A DNA stretch of 64,000 bases from Leucobacter sp. cx-42 (GCF_014529985.1 NZ_JACVMU010000006.1:248001-312000), one strand, 5' to 3'. Counted from the first letter of the stretch, positions 8,928 to 17,725 are shown. Notes: generated from the sequence alone by a model not told the origin. Numbers and translations: made by a program.

Positions 8928-9179
8928 ATGTCTCTCGCTCAAACAAAGTCCTGGCTGAAGGTGTCGTTCGCCGCTCTTGTTCTCGGTCTCATCAGCGCGG
9001 TAGTGCTGAACATCCGTGCAGGCTATCTTGCCGACGAATATGCCGGAAACGGCGAAGAATTTGGAGGCGCAACCAAAGATTTGGCAGCGTGGTCCGTCTA
9101 TTTCAGTCTCTTTATGTTGACGGTAAACGTGTCGATCGTGACCATCCGGAGAAGGTCTCGGAAGCCAAAACCGCTGTAA
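8928..9179 (+). CDS. Small two-helix membrane protein
   Basis: 83 residues with two hydrophobic segments (about 12-27 and 52-70), a periplasmic-type loop rich in Gly/Glu and a strongly basic tail (RRRSRKPKP), which predicts both ends in the cytoplasm. It starts 32 bases after the Fic gene. No family is recognised. A role tied to Fic is possible but not supported beyond position. Confidence 0.5.
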   Translation: MSLAQTKSWLKVSFAALVLGLISAVVLNIRAGYLADEYAGNGEEFGGATKDLAAWSVYFSLFMLTVNVSIVTIRRRSRKPKPL

Positions 9180-9330
9180 TGTGATCCCTTTGCGCTTGGC
9201 AGGTTAGGTGCTTCCCCTGAAGACGCGAGCCACTTCAGCGTGTGAAAACACTACCGAGAGATTTCTCGATGTGTCGCAGATGCGTTTCACCAGCACCCTG
9301 TCAACTGTCAACAGGTCACCAAAAGAAAAA

Positions 9331-9375
9331 GTCCTGAGTCGCGACTAGTTCGTAAACTCTGTCGTGACTCAGGAC
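9331..9375 (-). terminator. Rho-independent terminator of tRNA-Pro
   Basis: A 15-bp stem with one G-U pair (9331-9345 with 9361-9375, GTCCTGAGTC arm). On the minus strand it is followed at once by TTTTTCTTTT, the classic U-tract, and it lies directly after the tRNA 3' end. Confidence 0.85.
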
Positions 9376-9380
9376 ATCTG

Positions 9381-9454
<74 letters not shown>

Positions 9455-9538
9455 TTGTTGAAACAACTCTTCTATCCTAGTACAGATTTTGCGCCGCTCT
9501 GACCACGGCCACTTCGGCGCCTGCGAGCAAGCACCCAA

Positions 9539-10345
9539 CTACTCCGCGTCCCACAGCGCCCGGTAGTACGCGATCCGCTCCGCATCCGGCTCGACGCCGT
9601 ACGCGTCCCAGAAGTCTTGCTCGTCATAATTTGTGTAGTTCCACCCGAGCGAGAGGGTCATGATGGCGAGATCCGCCCACCGATCAGCGACACCGAGGCG
9701 CGCGAGATCGACGTGCGCGAGGAAGTCACCATCGCGGGAAATGAGCGTGTTGGGTGCGCACGGATCGCCCTGGCATACGACGAGCTTGTCGGTGGGTGGC
9801 GGATCCGCGAGCGTCCCCGCAGCGATCCCCGCGATGCGCGTGCGCTCGGCGACGCCCCAGTCGAACGGGCAATCCTCGACGGGAAGGTCGTGCAGCCGAC
9901 GCAGCCCGGTGCCGAGCGCGCGGAGCGCCGGAGCTGGATCGGCCTTCCACCGCTCGCTCACTGCCGATTCACCGGGGAGTGCGCGTGTAATCAGCACCTC
10001 GTCATAGCGGGGTGGCTCGTCGCCCTCGCCAGCGTCGGCCCAGTTCGCGAGCCCGACGACGGCGGGCGCCGGGTGGCGTGCTGACAGCCAGACGAGGCGT
10101 TTAGCTTCGTCGGCGAGGGACTCCCCTGATCCGCCGGGATTCCATTTGAAGAAGTAATCGGGTTCCGCGCCGGGCCCACTAGTGGCTGCCGAGAAGGTGA
10201 GCCCGCCCGCACCGTTCTGCCAGACTGCGGCGAGCGCAGCTGCTCCGAGTCCGTGTGCGCCGAGCACCGCGGTCACGGCGACGGGCACCGCCACGGGCTC
10301 GGTTGGGGCGCCGGCGAGATCGCTCGGAACGGCAGAATTTGTCAT
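9539..10345 (-). CDS. APH(3')-like phosphotransferase
   Basis: 268 residues of the aminoglycoside 3'-phosphotransferase-like kinase fold. The catalytic loop reads CQGDPCAPN at about residue 187, where most relatives, and the paralogue at 51687-52454, have HGD. The Asp and Asn of the Brenner motif are kept, but the His is Gln. The metal-binding segment is VDLARLGVADRWADLA, matching APH(3') 'DxGRLGxADRxxDLA'. The C-terminus (DAERIAYYRALWDAE) is almost the same as in the paralogue. The family can phosphorylate kanamycin-type aminoglycosides, but chromosomal homologues often have no proven drug substrate. It is transcribed alone, next to tRNA-Pro. Confidence 0.75.
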   Translation of the reverse strand: MTNSAVPSDLAGAPTEPVAVPVAVTAVLGAHGLGAAALAAVWQNGAGGLTFSAATSGPGAEPDYFFKWNPGGSGESLADEAKRLVWLSARHPAPAVVGLANWADAGEGDEPPRYDEVLITRALPGESAVSERWKADPAPALRALGTGLRRLHDLPVEDCPFDWGVAERTRIAGIAAGTLADPPPTDKLVVCQGDPCAPNTLISRDGDFLAHVDLARLGVADRWADLAIMTLSLGWNYTNYDEQDFWDAYGVEPDAERIAYYRALWDAE

Positions 10346-10455
10346 GCGGGAAGCCTAGCGAGGCGAGTTGGTGAAACCAACCCTTGTGTCCCGCGCAAAG
10401 AAGCCGCTAGGGTATTTCTCAGACTTAACCCTCTACGACCCGGAAAGGAGCAGCC

Positions 10456-10515
10456 ATGATTCGCACAATCGCATTTACCGCTGTTCTTCCGGGCACAGCT
10501 CTGTCCGGAAACTAG
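10456..10515 (+). CDS. 19-residue leader peptide upstream of the ABC exporter
   Basis: ATG 10456 has an ideal ribosome-binding site (AAGGAG at 10445-10450, spacer five) and encodes MIRTIAFTAVLPGTALSGN before TAG 10513-10515. Its stop lies within a set of mutually exclusive hairpins that precedes the exporter gene at 10592. A short, well-translated ORF in this position is typical of ribosome-stalling leaders of antibiotic-resistance genes. Translation is strongly suggested; the regulatory role is inference. Confidence 0.6.
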   Translation: MIRTIAFTAVLPGTALSGN

Positions 10516-10534
10516 ACCTCGGCCGTTCCAGGCC
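10487..10534 (+). promoter_or_regulatory. Candidate attenuator between leader ORF and ABC exporter
   Basis: Hairpin I pairs TTCCGG (10487-10492) with CCGGAA (10505-10510), plus ACA/TGT inside. CCGGAA can instead pair with TTCC-A-GG (10526-10532). That blocks a third, weak GGCC/GGCC hairpin (10521-10534), which is followed by a pyrimidine tract (CTCTCTCTTTCCC). Hairpin I overlaps the last codons of the leader ORF, so ribosome position could choose between the forms. Confidence 0.45.
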
Positions 10535-10591
10535 CTCTCTCTTTCCCACAGCTTCCGCGCCTAGGTGCGCACCTTCTCCTCATTAGGGATC

Positions 10592-12406
10592 ATGTCTTCT
10601 TCATCTACAGTTTCACTGTCTCTGCCGCGCGCGCTTGCTCGGCTTCTCCCCTTCGTTGCGCCCGCAAAGTGGTGGCTTCTGGCGGGCTTCCTGGTCGCTT
10701 TGCTGGGTTCCGTGGCGAGCCTCGCGATTCCGCTTGTGCTGCAGGCCGTCGTCGATGGCCCGCTCGTCTCCGGCGACCAATCCGCCATCGTGTGGGGCGT
10801 GGCTGCCGTGCTCGGCCTCGGCATTCTCGAGGCTCTCTTCATCTTCTTGCGTCGCCGGTTCGTGCTGCGCCCGATGACCGAGGTGGAGTTCTCGATCCGC
10901 CAAACGTTCTATGAGCGCTTGCAACGCCTGCCCGTGGCCCTCCATGATCGGTGGCAATCGGGGCAGCTCCTCAGCCGCATGATGCAAGACATCGGGCTCA
11001 TTCGGCGCTGGCTCACCTTCGGCCTCATCATGCTCGTCGTGAACGTGCTCACGATGCTCGTGGGTATCGGACTGCTGTTCCGCTGGCACTGGGCGCTCGG
11101 CACCGTCTTCTTCATCTGCTCGCTTCCGATCTGGATCGTGGCCTACCGCTTCGAGCAGAAGTACGGCGTGCTGTCGCGCATGAGCCAGGATCAGTCTGGC
11201 GATCTCGCGACCGCGGTTGAGGAGAGCGTGCACGGCATCCGCGTGCTCAAGGCATTCGGCCGTGGTGCGCACTCGCTCGCGAAGTTCCGGGAGCGCGCTG
11301 AGACGCTGCGCGGAACCGAGCTGCGCAAAGCCCGCGAAGTCGGCCTCATCTGGTTCTGGTACGACCTCGTGCCGTTCCTCGCGCTCGGCGCGTGCCTGTT
11401 CACCGGCATCGTGCTCGCGAGCCGCGGCGAGCTGACCGTTGGCGAACTCTTCGGCTTCTTCGCGCTCGCTGCTGCGGTGCGGTGGCCGATGAACTCCCTC
11501 GGGTTCTTGTTCTCCTTCATGATCGATGCCCGCACCGCGACCGATCGCGTCTTCGAGGTGTTTGATGCCCCGATTACGATCGCGGATCCCGAGCAGCCCC
11601 AGACCATCGAGCATCCGCGCGGTGAGCTCGCGTTCCGTGGGGTGCACTTCCGCTTCGGCGATGCCCGCGAGCACGAGCGTGACCTCGTGAACGGGCTCGA
11701 CCTCGTACTGCAGCCCGGCGAGACCATGGCGCTCGTCGGCGCGACCGGCTCGGGAAAGACGACGCTCACGGCGCTGCCGACCCGTCTCTATGACGTGACC
11801 GCTGGCGCGGTAGAGCTCGACGGCGTTGACGTGCGCAACCTCACGCTCGAGGAGCTGCGGCGTCGCATCGGCATCGCGTTCGAAGACCCGATCCTGTTCT
11901 CGGCGAGCGTGCGCGACAACGTGCTGCTCGGCCGCGAGGATCTCGATCCCGCGAGCGAGGAGGCAGAGGCCGTGCTCCGCGAGGCGCTCGGCGTCGCGCA
12001 GGCCGGGTTCGCGTACGACCTCCCTGACGGCCTCGACACCGAGGTCGGCGAGGAAGGCATGAGCCTGTCCGGCGGTCAGCGCCAGCGCCTCGCACTCGCC
12101 CGCGTCGTCGCCGCGAAGCCTGATGTGCTCGTGCTTGACGATCCGCTGTCTGCACTCGATGTCGACACCGAGGCGCAGGTCGAAGCGGCGCTGCGCCGGG
12201 TGCTTGCCACCACGACCGCGCTCATCGTTGCGCACCGCCCGTCCACGGTTTCGATGGCGGATCGCGTCGCCGTCATGCAGGCAGGCCGCGTCATCGCGGT
12301 CGGCACGCACAGCGAGCTACTCGCGAGCAACGAGCACTACCGACATTTGATTTCGTCGCTTGAACCCGACACCGATACTGATACCGCAAAGGAGGTGGCG
12401 CGATGA
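10592..12406 (+). CDS. Heterodimeric ABC exporter, degenerate-site subunit
   Basis: 604 residues from ATG 10592 (AGGGA at 10585-10589). The N-terminal half has six membrane segments of the type IV exporter fold; the C-terminal half is a nucleotide-binding domain. Walker A is GATGSGKTT, the signature is [12 protein letters not shown] and Walker B is [12 protein letters not shown], with Asp instead of the catalytic Glu. The partner gene overlaps by four bases (ATGA). Such asymmetric pairs (TM287/288, BmrCD, LmrCD) export drugs or lipids using one active ATP site. The leader ORF upstream suggests induction by a ribosome-targeting compound. The substrate is unknown. Confidence 0.85.
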   Translation: MSSSSTVSLSLPRALARLLPFVAPAKWWLLAGFLVALLGSVASLAIPLVLQAVVDGPLVSGDQSAIVWGVAAVLGLGILEALFIFLRRRFVLRPMTEVEFSIRQTFYERLQRLPVALHDRWQSGQLLSRMMQDIGLIRRWLTFGLIMLVVNVLTMLVGIGLLFRWHWALGTVFFICSLPIWIVAYRFEQKYGVLSRMSQDQSGDLATAVEESVHGIRVLKAFGRGAHSLAKFRERAETLRGTELRKAREVGLIWFWYDLVPFLALGACLFTGIVLASRGELTVGELFGFFALAAAVRWPMNSLGFLFSFMIDARTATDRVFEVFDAPITIADPEQPQTIEHPRGELAFRGVHFRFGDAREHERDLVNGLDLVLQPGETMALVGATGSGKTTLTALPTRLYDVTAGAVELDGVDVRNLTLEELRRRIGIAFEDPILFSASVRDNVLLGREDLDPASEEAEAVLREALGVAQAGFAYDLPDGLDTEVGEEGMSLSGGQRQRLALARVVAAKPDVLVLDDPLSALDVDTEAQVEAALRRVLATTTALIVAHRPSTVSMADRVAVMQAGRVIAVGTHSELLASNEHYRHLISSLEPDTDTDTAKEVAR

Positions 12407-14229
12407 GCCCCGAATCAATCCGCGGAACCCGCGGCGAAGACCGCTCCAACTACACCCGCGAGGAGAGTCGCGCCATCAGGCGCCGCTCGCTCCGACTGCT
12501 CGGGTCGCTGCTCAAGCCTCGTAAGAAGCTCATCGTGCTCACCGCCGTCGTGGTCGTGCTCTCTGCGGTGCTGCGCGCAATGGGCCCGTCACTCATTGCC
12601 TACGGCATCGACGAGGCGCTGCCCCGCGCCGTCGCGCAGGGTGACTGGGGTCCGGCAATCGGCATCTCGCTCGCCTACCTCGTGGTCGGTGGTGGCGGTG
12701 CCGCGCTCGTCGGCTGGTACGTCGTGCTCATCGCACGCCTCACCCAGGCCGTCATGCTTGAGCTGCGCACCCGCATCTTCCGGCACACGCAGCGCCTGAG
12801 CCTCGAATTCCACGAGGGCTACACCTCTGGCCGCATCATCTCCAGGCAGACGAGCGACCTTGAGTCGATCCAGGAGCTGCTCGATGGCTCCCTCTCGGAG
12901 CTCATCGACGCCGTGCTGCTCGGATCGTTTACGCTCATCGCGCTCTTCCTCCTCGACTGGCGATCGGGTCTTGTCCTCGTCGCGATGGGGCTGCCCCTTG
13001 GCATCCTCATGTGGTGGTTCGTCATTGAGTCGCAGAAGGGGTTCCGCGCGACCCGCACCGTGAGCGCACGGCTCATCGTGCAGTTCGTGGAGACGATGAC
13101 CGGTATTCGTGCGGTGCAGGCGTTCCGGCGTGAGAAGCGCAACGACCGCGCGTTCGCGAAGGTCTCTGATGATTACCGGCGTGCAAACCTGCGCGTGGTG
13201 AACCTGTTCGGTGTCCTTGATCCCGGCCTCGTGCTGCTCGGCAACATCACCATCGCTGCCGTGCTGCTGTGGGGCGCGTTCCGCGTGACCGACAACGCGC
13301 TCGCAGTGGGCGTGTTGCTCGCAGCGCTGCTGCACGTGCGCAACTTCTTCGGCCCGCTCGAAGACGTCGCGATGTTCCTGAACTCGTACCAGTCGGCAGT
13401 CGCCGCACTCGAGAAGGTCTCGGGCGTACTGGAAGAGGAGCCAACGGTGCAAGACCCCGAGCGCCCCGTCGCGCTCCCGGCAGCACGCGGCTCACTCCGA
13501 TTCGACAACGTGACCTTCCGGTACGGCGGCGCGGATGACCCCAAGGTCGTCCTCGATCGCTGCACCCTCGATATCCCAGCTGGCCAAACGATCGCGCTTG
13601 TCGGCACCACCGGTGCTGGCAAGTCGACGCTCGCGAAGCTCATTGCTCGGTTCTATGACCCCACCGAGGGAACGGTCGCGCTCGACGACGTCTCGCTGCG
13701 CGAACTCGACACCGCCGACATGCGCCGCGCCATCGTGATGGTCACGCAGGAGGCGTACCTCTTCAGCGGGACCATCGCCGAGAACATCGCTCTCGGCAAG
13801 CCCGATGCATCGCGCGCGGAGATTCGTGATGCCGCGAAGGCCGTGGGCGCCGATGAGTTCATCCAGTCGCTGCCCGACGGCTACGACACCGACGTGAACA
13901 AGCGCGGTGGCAGGGTCTCGGCTGGCCAGCGGCAGCTTGTCTCCTTCGCGCGCGCGTTTTTGGCGGATCCAGCAGTGCTCATCCTCGACGAAGCCACCGC
14001 ATCGCTCGACCTCCCGAGCGAGCGCCTCGTGCAGGATGCCTTGCAGCGCCTCCTCGCCGACCGCACCGCAATCATCATCGCGCACCGGCTCTCCACCGTC
14101 GCGATCGCTGACCGCGTGCTCGTCATGGAACACGGTGTCGTGGTGGAGGACGGCTCCCCCGAAGCACTCGTCGCGCAGGGCGGCCGCTTCGCAGACCTGC
14201 ACGCTGCCTGGGAGAAGTCGCTCGCGTAG
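12403..14229 (+). CDS. Heterodimeric ABC exporter, catalytic-site subunit
   Basis: 608 residues: a basic N-terminus, six membrane segments (about 45-330) and an ATPase domain. Walker A is GTTGAGKST, the signature is the divergent VSAGQRQL and Walker B is [12 protein letters not shown] with the catalytic Glu. Combined with the first subunit, the canonical site is its own Walker A/B plus the partner's LSGGQ. The degenerate site joins the partner's Asp Walker B with this VSAGQ, exactly the asymmetry of heterodimeric exporters. Translation is coupled by the ATGA overlap. About 25 bases after its stop lies the leader ORF of the ABC-F gene. Confidence 0.87.
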   Translation: MSPESIRGTRGEDRSNYTREESRAIRRRSLRLLGSLLKPRKKLIVLTAVVVVLSAVLRAMGPSLIAYGIDEALPRAVAQGDWGPAIGISLAYLVVGGGGAALVGWYVVLIARLTQAVMLELRTRIFRHTQRLSLEFHEGYTSGRIISRQTSDLESIQELLDGSLSELIDAVLLGSFTLIALFLLDWRSGLVLVAMGLPLGILMWWFVIESQKGFRATRTVSARLIVQFVETMTGIRAVQAFRREKRNDRAFAKVSDDYRRANLRVVNLFGVLDPGLVLLGNITIAAVLLWGAFRVTDNALAVGVLLAALLHVRNFFGPLEDVAMFLNSYQSAVAALEKVSGVLEEEPTVQDPERPVALPAARGSLRFDNVTFRYGGADDPKVVLDRCTLDIPAGQTIALVGTTGAGKSTLAKLIARFYDPTEGTVALDDVSLRELDTADMRRAIVMVTQEAYLFSGTIAENIALGKPDASRAEIRDAAKAVGADEFIQSLPDGYDTDVNKRGGRVSAGQRQLVSFARAFLADPAVLILDEATASLDLPSERLVQDALQRLLADRTAIIIAHRLSTVAIADRVLVMEHGVVVEDGSPEALVAQGGRFADLHAAWEKSLA

Positions 14230-14254
14230 CTGCTGACTGGTAAACTTGGGATTT

Positions 14255-14287
14255 ATGGAGCTGATTGAGGTAGATATCCGGGCCTAG
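14255..14287 (+). CDS. 10-residue, possibly leaderless, leader peptide before ABC-F
   Basis: ATG 14255 to TAG 14287 encodes MELIEVDIRA. A -10-like TAAACT (14241-14246) places a start site at or next to the ATG, so the mRNA may be leaderless, as is frequent in actinobacteria. The stop codon's last base begins the GCCGCC/GGCGGC hairpin (14287-14305). A leader ORF followed by a hairpin in front of an ABC-F gene is the known layout of drug-sensing attenuators. Confidence 0.55.
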   Translation: MELIEVDIRA

Positions 14288-14342
14288 CCGCCGGTTGTAG
14301 GCGGCCTCTCGTTTGCGCGCCATTTTTGCGTCTCAGCAAACG
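14287..14342 (+). promoter_or_regulatory. Candidate attenuator hairpins of the ABC-F gene
   Basis: Stem GCCGCC (14287-14292) pairs with GGCGGC (14300-14305), and the run ATTTTT (about 14321-14326) follows. A second stem pairs CGTTTGC (14310-14316) with GCAAACG (14336-14342) around that T-run. The structures touch the stop of the leader ORF and lie 130 bases before the ABC-F start. Confidence 0.5.
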
Positions 14343-14474
14343 ATTCCCCTCATCTCCGCACTCCGTGAATCCGCTCGTCGTTCGGGCGTTGATTCCGCCG
14401 TGCACAGCACACCCCGTGGTCGCCGCATTGTCACTGCACTGTGGCGACCACGCGGGCAGAAAGACGGTGCTTAC

Positions 14475-16088
14475 ATGTCTATGCATCCCGCAGTTTCACT
14501 GCACAATCTCACGTTTGCCTGGCCAGATGGCAAGGTCGCGCTCGAACAGCTCAACGGCACGTTCAATCCGGGCAAGACCGGCCTCATCGGAAGTAATGGT
14601 GCAGGAAAGTCGACGCTGCTTCGCCTCATCGCGGGCACGCTCAAGGCGACCTCTGGCAAGATCCGCGCCCAGGGCGACATCGGATACCTGCCGCAGAATC
14701 TCACCCTGCAGGCCGACGCAACAATCGCTGATCTGCTCGGCATCCGCCCGACGCTCAACGCGATGCGCGCGATCGAAGCCGGCGATATTCAGCAGCGATA
14801 CTTCGACCGCATTGGCGACGATTGGGACATCGAGTCGCGCGCTGATGAGGCGCTCACGAACATTGGTTTTTCGGGCGCGGATCTCGAACGCCGCGTCGCC
14901 GAACTCTCTGGCGGCGAGAGCATGCTCATCGCCATCACTGGGCTCCGGCTGCGCCGCACCCCCATCACTCTGCTCGACGAGCCGACCAACAATCTCGACC
15001 GCGATACGCGCGCAACCCTGACGAAGCTCGTCGACGGCTGGCCGGGCACGCTCATTGTGGTGAGCCACGACCTCGAACTGCTCGAACATATGGATCACAC
15101 CGCCGAGCTGCACGCCGGACGCCTCGAGACGTTTGGCGGTCCGTACAGCGAGTGGCGTGCGAACCAAGACCAGCTACAGACCGCAGCGCGGCAGGCCGCT
15201 CGCACCGCGCAGCAAGCGCTGAAGAGCGAGAAGCGGCAGCGCGTCGAGGCAGAAACCAAGCTCGCCCGCCGCGAGCGCACAGCGAAGAAGGCGCAGAAGG
15301 ACGGCGGCATTCCCAAGATCGTGGCGGGGAATCTGGCGAGCCGCGCCCAGGGATCCGCTGGTGCGATGCGCACCACGCTCGACGCCAAGGTCCAAGCCGC
15401 GCAAGCCGCGGTCGATGCCGCGGATGCCCGCGTGCGTGAGACCGCGCACATCTCGCTTGAACTGCCCGACCCGAACGTGCCGCGCGGGCGCCGAATTGCG
15501 GAGCTGACGGATGGCTCGCGGAACGTGGTCATTCAAGGGCCGGAGCGGGTCGCACTCATTGGGCCGAACGGGTCTGGCAAGTCGACACTCATCGCGCAGC
15601 TGCTCGCGGGCAGTGAGGCGACTCCGGGTCGTGCCCACGGTCGGCTCCTCACCGAGCACGTGGGGTTCCTCCCGCAGCGGCTCGACAACCTCGACGATTC
15701 CGCGAGCGCGCTCGAAAACGTTCGCGCGGTGGCTCCGGAGACGCCGCTTGGCACGATCCGCAATCATCTCGCGCGTCTGCTGCTGCGCGGTCCGGGCGTC
15801 GATCGCCCCGTGGGAACGCTGTCGGGTGGCGAGCGCTTTCGGGTGGCGCTTGCGCGGTTGTTGTTCGCGGATCCGCCAGCCCAACTCCTCATACTCGACG
15901 AGCCGACGAACAACCTCGATATTGCCAGTGTCGAGCAGCTCGCCGAGGCGCTTGACGCGTATCGAGGCGCACTCCTCGTCGTGAGTCACGACTATTCCTT
16001 CCTGGATCGGATCGGCGTCGACACGGTCATTCAGCTCGACCCGAGTGGTGGCTTGGAGGTGCTTTCCGAGCTTCCATTTGACGACTAA
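14475..16088 (+). CDS. ABC-F family ATPase (likely ribosome protection)
   Basis: 537 residues from ATG 14475, two ATPase domains and no membrane segment. Domain 1 has SNGAGKST, LSGGESMLIAITGLRL and LLDEPTNNLD; domain 2 has PNGSGKST, LSGGERFRVALARLLF and LILDEPTNNLD. Both keep the catalytic Glu. Between them a charged helical linker (about 235-320, rich in Arg/Lys/Ala) is the region that reaches the ribosomal P-site/exit tunnel in ABC-F proteins. This fits antibiotic-resistance ABC-Fs giving protection against macrolides, lincosamides, pleuromutilins or similar drugs. A housekeeping ABC-F is the alternative; the upstream attenuator favours resistance. The Shine-Dalgarno sequence is weak. Confidence 0.82.
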   Translation: MSMHPAVSLHNLTFAWPDGKVALEQLNGTFNPGKTGLIGSNGAGKSTLLRLIAGTLKATSGKIRAQGDIGYLPQNLTLQADATIADLLGIRPTLNAMRAIEAGDIQQRYFDRIGDDWDIESRADEALTNIGFSGADLERRVAELSGGESMLIAITGLRLRRTPITLLDEPTNNLDRDTRATLTKLVDGWPGTLIVVSHDLELLEHMDHTAELHAGRLETFGGPYSEWRANQDQLQTAARQAARTAQQALKSEKRQRVEAETKLARRERTAKKAQKDGGIPKIVAGNLASRAQGSAGAMRTTLDAKVQAAQAAVDAADARVRETAHISLELPDPNVPRGRRIAELTDGSRNVVIQGPERVALIGPNGSGKSTLIAQLLAGSEATPGRAHGRLLTEHVGFLPQRLDNLDDSASALENVRAVAPETPLGTIRNHLARLLLRGPGVDRPVGTLSGGERFRVALARLLFADPPAQLLILDEPTNNLDIASVEQLAEALDAYRGALLVVSHDYSFLDRIGVDTVIQLDPSGGLEVLSELPFDD

Positions 16089-16108
16089 AACGATCGCTGG
16101 ACTGGGAT

Positions 16109-16127
16109 TTAGGGTTGCCTAACCTTG
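16109..16127 (+). promoter_or_regulatory. DtxR/IdeR-type iron box upstream of dps
   Basis: TTAGGGTTGCCTAACCTTG agrees at 16 of 19 positions with the consensus TWAGGTTAGSCTAACCTWA. It lies about 80 bases before the dps start, where Fe(II)-bound DtxR/IdeR would repress or control transcription. Confidence 0.65.
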
Positions 16128-16205
16128 CTTGCATTACGCCAAAATCGGAGTATCGTACTTTTTAACAGTTCAAATCAACCGTGAGACGAAAGGTAAAGAC
16201 ACATC

Positions 16206-16697
16206 ATGGTCGCTACTCAGAAAACTTCAGTCGTAGTCTCGCAGGGAGACCTCGATCGCCCCGCAGGCGTAGCTCGCTACCTCGCGCCGGTCGTGAACGA
16301 TCTCGTTGCACTCGCAGTCAACGGCAAGCAGGCGCACTGGCACGTGCGCGGCGCAAACTTCATCGGCGTACACGAGTTCCTCGATGACGTGGTCACCCAC
16401 GCACAGGACGGCGCCGACGAGGTCGCGGAGCGCATCGTCGCACTCGGCCTTCCGCTCGATGCTCGCATCGGTTCGGTCGCCGCTGGCAACAGCCTTCCTG
16501 AGCTGAGCGCCGGCTTCCAGAACTCCGAGACTACGGTCACCGAAATGGTCGCTTCGCTCGACGCAGCAATCGCGACGGTCTACGCGGCGATCGACGGCCT
16601 TGCCGACATCGACGCTCCGAGCCAGGACATCGTCATCGCGCTCGCACAGCAGCTCGACAAGGATCGCTGGTTCCTCAACTCGCACATTGCGAACTAA
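16206..16697 (+). CDS. dps: Dps family DNA-binding ferritin-like protein
   Basis: 163 residues. The ferroxidase signature is present: KQAHWHVRGANFIGVHEFLDDV (His/Asp/Glu ligands shared across the dimer interface), followed by DEVAERIVALG. Length and motif spacing match Dps. The protein forms a dodecamer that oxidises and stores iron with H2O2 and shields DNA. The iron box at 16109-16127 indicates iron-dependent control. A GC-rich hairpin (16728-16761) follows. The adjacent gene on the other strand has a siderophore-interacting-type domain, giving a small iron-related locus. Confidence 0.93.
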   Translation: MVATQKTSVVVSQGDLDRPAGVARYLAPVVNDLVALAVNGKQAHWHVRGANFIGVHEFLDDVVTHAQDGADEVAERIVALGLPLDARIGSVAAGNSLPELSAGFQNSETTVTEMVASLDAAIATVYAAIDGLADIDAPSQDIVIALAQQLDKDRWFLNSHIAN

Positions 16698-16727
16698 TTT
16701 CGCCTGACTGACGAGTCAGGGAACCCG

Positions 16728-16761
16728 GGTGGGTGGCGCGGATCTTTCCGCGTCGCCCACC
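16728..16761 (+). terminator. Terminator after dps
   Basis: A 14-base stem with two weak pairs (GGTGGGTGGCGCGG at 16728-16741 with 16748-16761) and loop ATCTTT, followed by TTTGCGTTT. It separates dps from the convergent SIP-like gene. Confidence 0.65.
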
Positions 16762-16808
16762 TTTGCGTTTGCGGGCGGGTTAGTGCGTGCGTGGTGAGAC
16801 GGCGCGAG

Positions 16809-17324
16809 CTAGTCGTTGAGTTCGCCGCGGAACGCGGTCGCGGCCGCGAACGTCTCAGCAAGTTCGTCAGCGATGCGACGCAGCTCACTGGTCGCCCACT
16901 CGTTACCACTCAGGCCAGACCACAGCTGCACATAGCGACCGCTCATCGGGTCACCACGCAGCCACTCATCCAGCCAGCCGTCAGCTGCACGGACAGCGGT
17001 GGCGCCGGGGCGCGCGGCATTCGTTGCGCGGACCACCCAGGTGACACTCACGCCTGCGGGGAAGAGTCCCGGCTCGAATGGCTCAACCTGCACCGGCGAC
17101 TCAACCTCGACGATGACTCGGCCATAGGTCTTGCGTGGGAGCATTGACGCCCAGTCACGCAGCGCAGGAACGTCTTCGACGTCGCCAACCGCGAGCACAC
17201 ACTCGAGGTTCGTCGGGCACACGAAAATGAAGTCGCCTGACTCATCGCCAGATCCGACCCCATTTTCTGGCTCACCAGGAAAAACACCCCAACTCACGCC
17301 TCCAGTGTACGCCACATTTCTCAA
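16809..17324 (-). CDS. SIP-type (siderophore-interacting) domain protein, C-terminal domain only
   Basis: Up to 171 residues. FIFVCPTNLECVLAVGDVEDVPALRDW (about residues 32-58) and YGRVIVEVESP match the NADPH-binding C-terminal half of siderophore-interacting ferric reductases, where 'LLVGDETALPAI..WL..LP' and 'v.iEV' are typical. The FAD-binding N-terminal barrel is absent, so this is a free-standing half. It could pair with a separate reductase or bind a siderophore or cofactor without catalysis. The start is uncertain: the open frame begins with TTG at 17324, and GTG codons at 17315 and about 17297 are alternatives without a good Shine-Dalgarno sequence. It faces dps. Confidence 0.6.
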   Translation of the reverse strand: MRNVAYTGGVSWGVFPGEPENGVGSGDESGDFIFVCPTNLECVLAVGDVEDVPALRDWASMLPRKTYGRVIVEVESPVQVEPFEPGLFPAGVSVTWVVRATNAARPGATAVRAADGWLDEWLRGDPMSGRYVQLWSGLSGNEWATSELRRIADELAETFAAATAFRGELND

Positions 17325-17390
17325 TCATCAGATGTTGGTTTGCTGAGAGGGGTGCGACGGGCCCGGGTGAGTGATCCGCGCCCCTGATTT

Positions 17391-17454
17391 TGCCGTCAAT
17401 ATGTAAACGACCACGGATATGGCGATTCGAGACTCAAACAACATATTGACGGCA
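17391..17454. repeat. Inverted repeat, 14-base arms
   Basis: TGCCGTCAATATGT (17391-17404) is exactly repeated in reverse complement at 17441-17454, with a 36-base spacer. It lies in the 400-base region without a secure gene between the SIP-like and dehydrogenase genes. Confidence 0.7.
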
Positions 17455-17557
17455 GATTCGATATCTACGGCGAATGTCTTGGGCCGTTCTGGGGCTGCCG
17501 CGGGTTCGCTCTCGCTCACCCTTGCCATTGGTGGGCTTGGTGGGGTGAGTTTGGTTG

Positions 17558-17635
17558 CCTCGGTATTGGAAAGTGGCTTCCCGCGCATTGATTCAGGGAC
17601 ATCAGCCTTACCGTGGGCACTTTTCAATACCGAGG
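17558..17635. repeat. Inverted repeat, 18-base arms
   Basis: CCTCGGTATTGGAAAGTG (17558-17575) pairs with 17618-17635 with one mismatch and a 42-base spacer. Arm length and spacing resemble the repeat at 17391-17454, but the arm sequences are unrelated. No U-tract follows on either strand, so it is not an obvious terminator. Confidence 0.65.
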
Positions 17636-17669
17636 GGAGGAAAGGTGAATGAGCGAGCCAGAAATGCAA

Positions 17670-17703
17670 CAGCGCCCGAAGGCTCGAAAGCCACCGGGCG
17701 CTG
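17670..17703 (-). terminator. Hairpin after the dehydrogenase gene
   Basis: CAGCGCCCG (17670-17678) pairs with CGGGCGCTG (17695-17703), enclosing an inner GGCT-CGAA-AGCC stem. It lies 23 bases beyond the stop of the minus-strand gene at 17726. Confidence 0.6.
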
Positions 17704-17725
17704 CTAGCGAGAGATCAGGACGTGA

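Noticed and set aside
10613-12310. Long minus-strand open frame (565 codons) opposite the ABC exporter gene
   Set aside because: It mirrors the high-GC third-position pattern of the exporter, has low-complexity Arg/Glu/His composition and no recognisable domain, and lies fully antisense to a gene with all ABC motifs.
17328-17669. Two short open frames on opposite strands (17328-17669 minus, 17419-17652 plus)
   Set aside because: They overlap each other, cover the inverted repeats, have no Shine-Dalgarno or domain, and are better explained by chance in GC-rich DNA.
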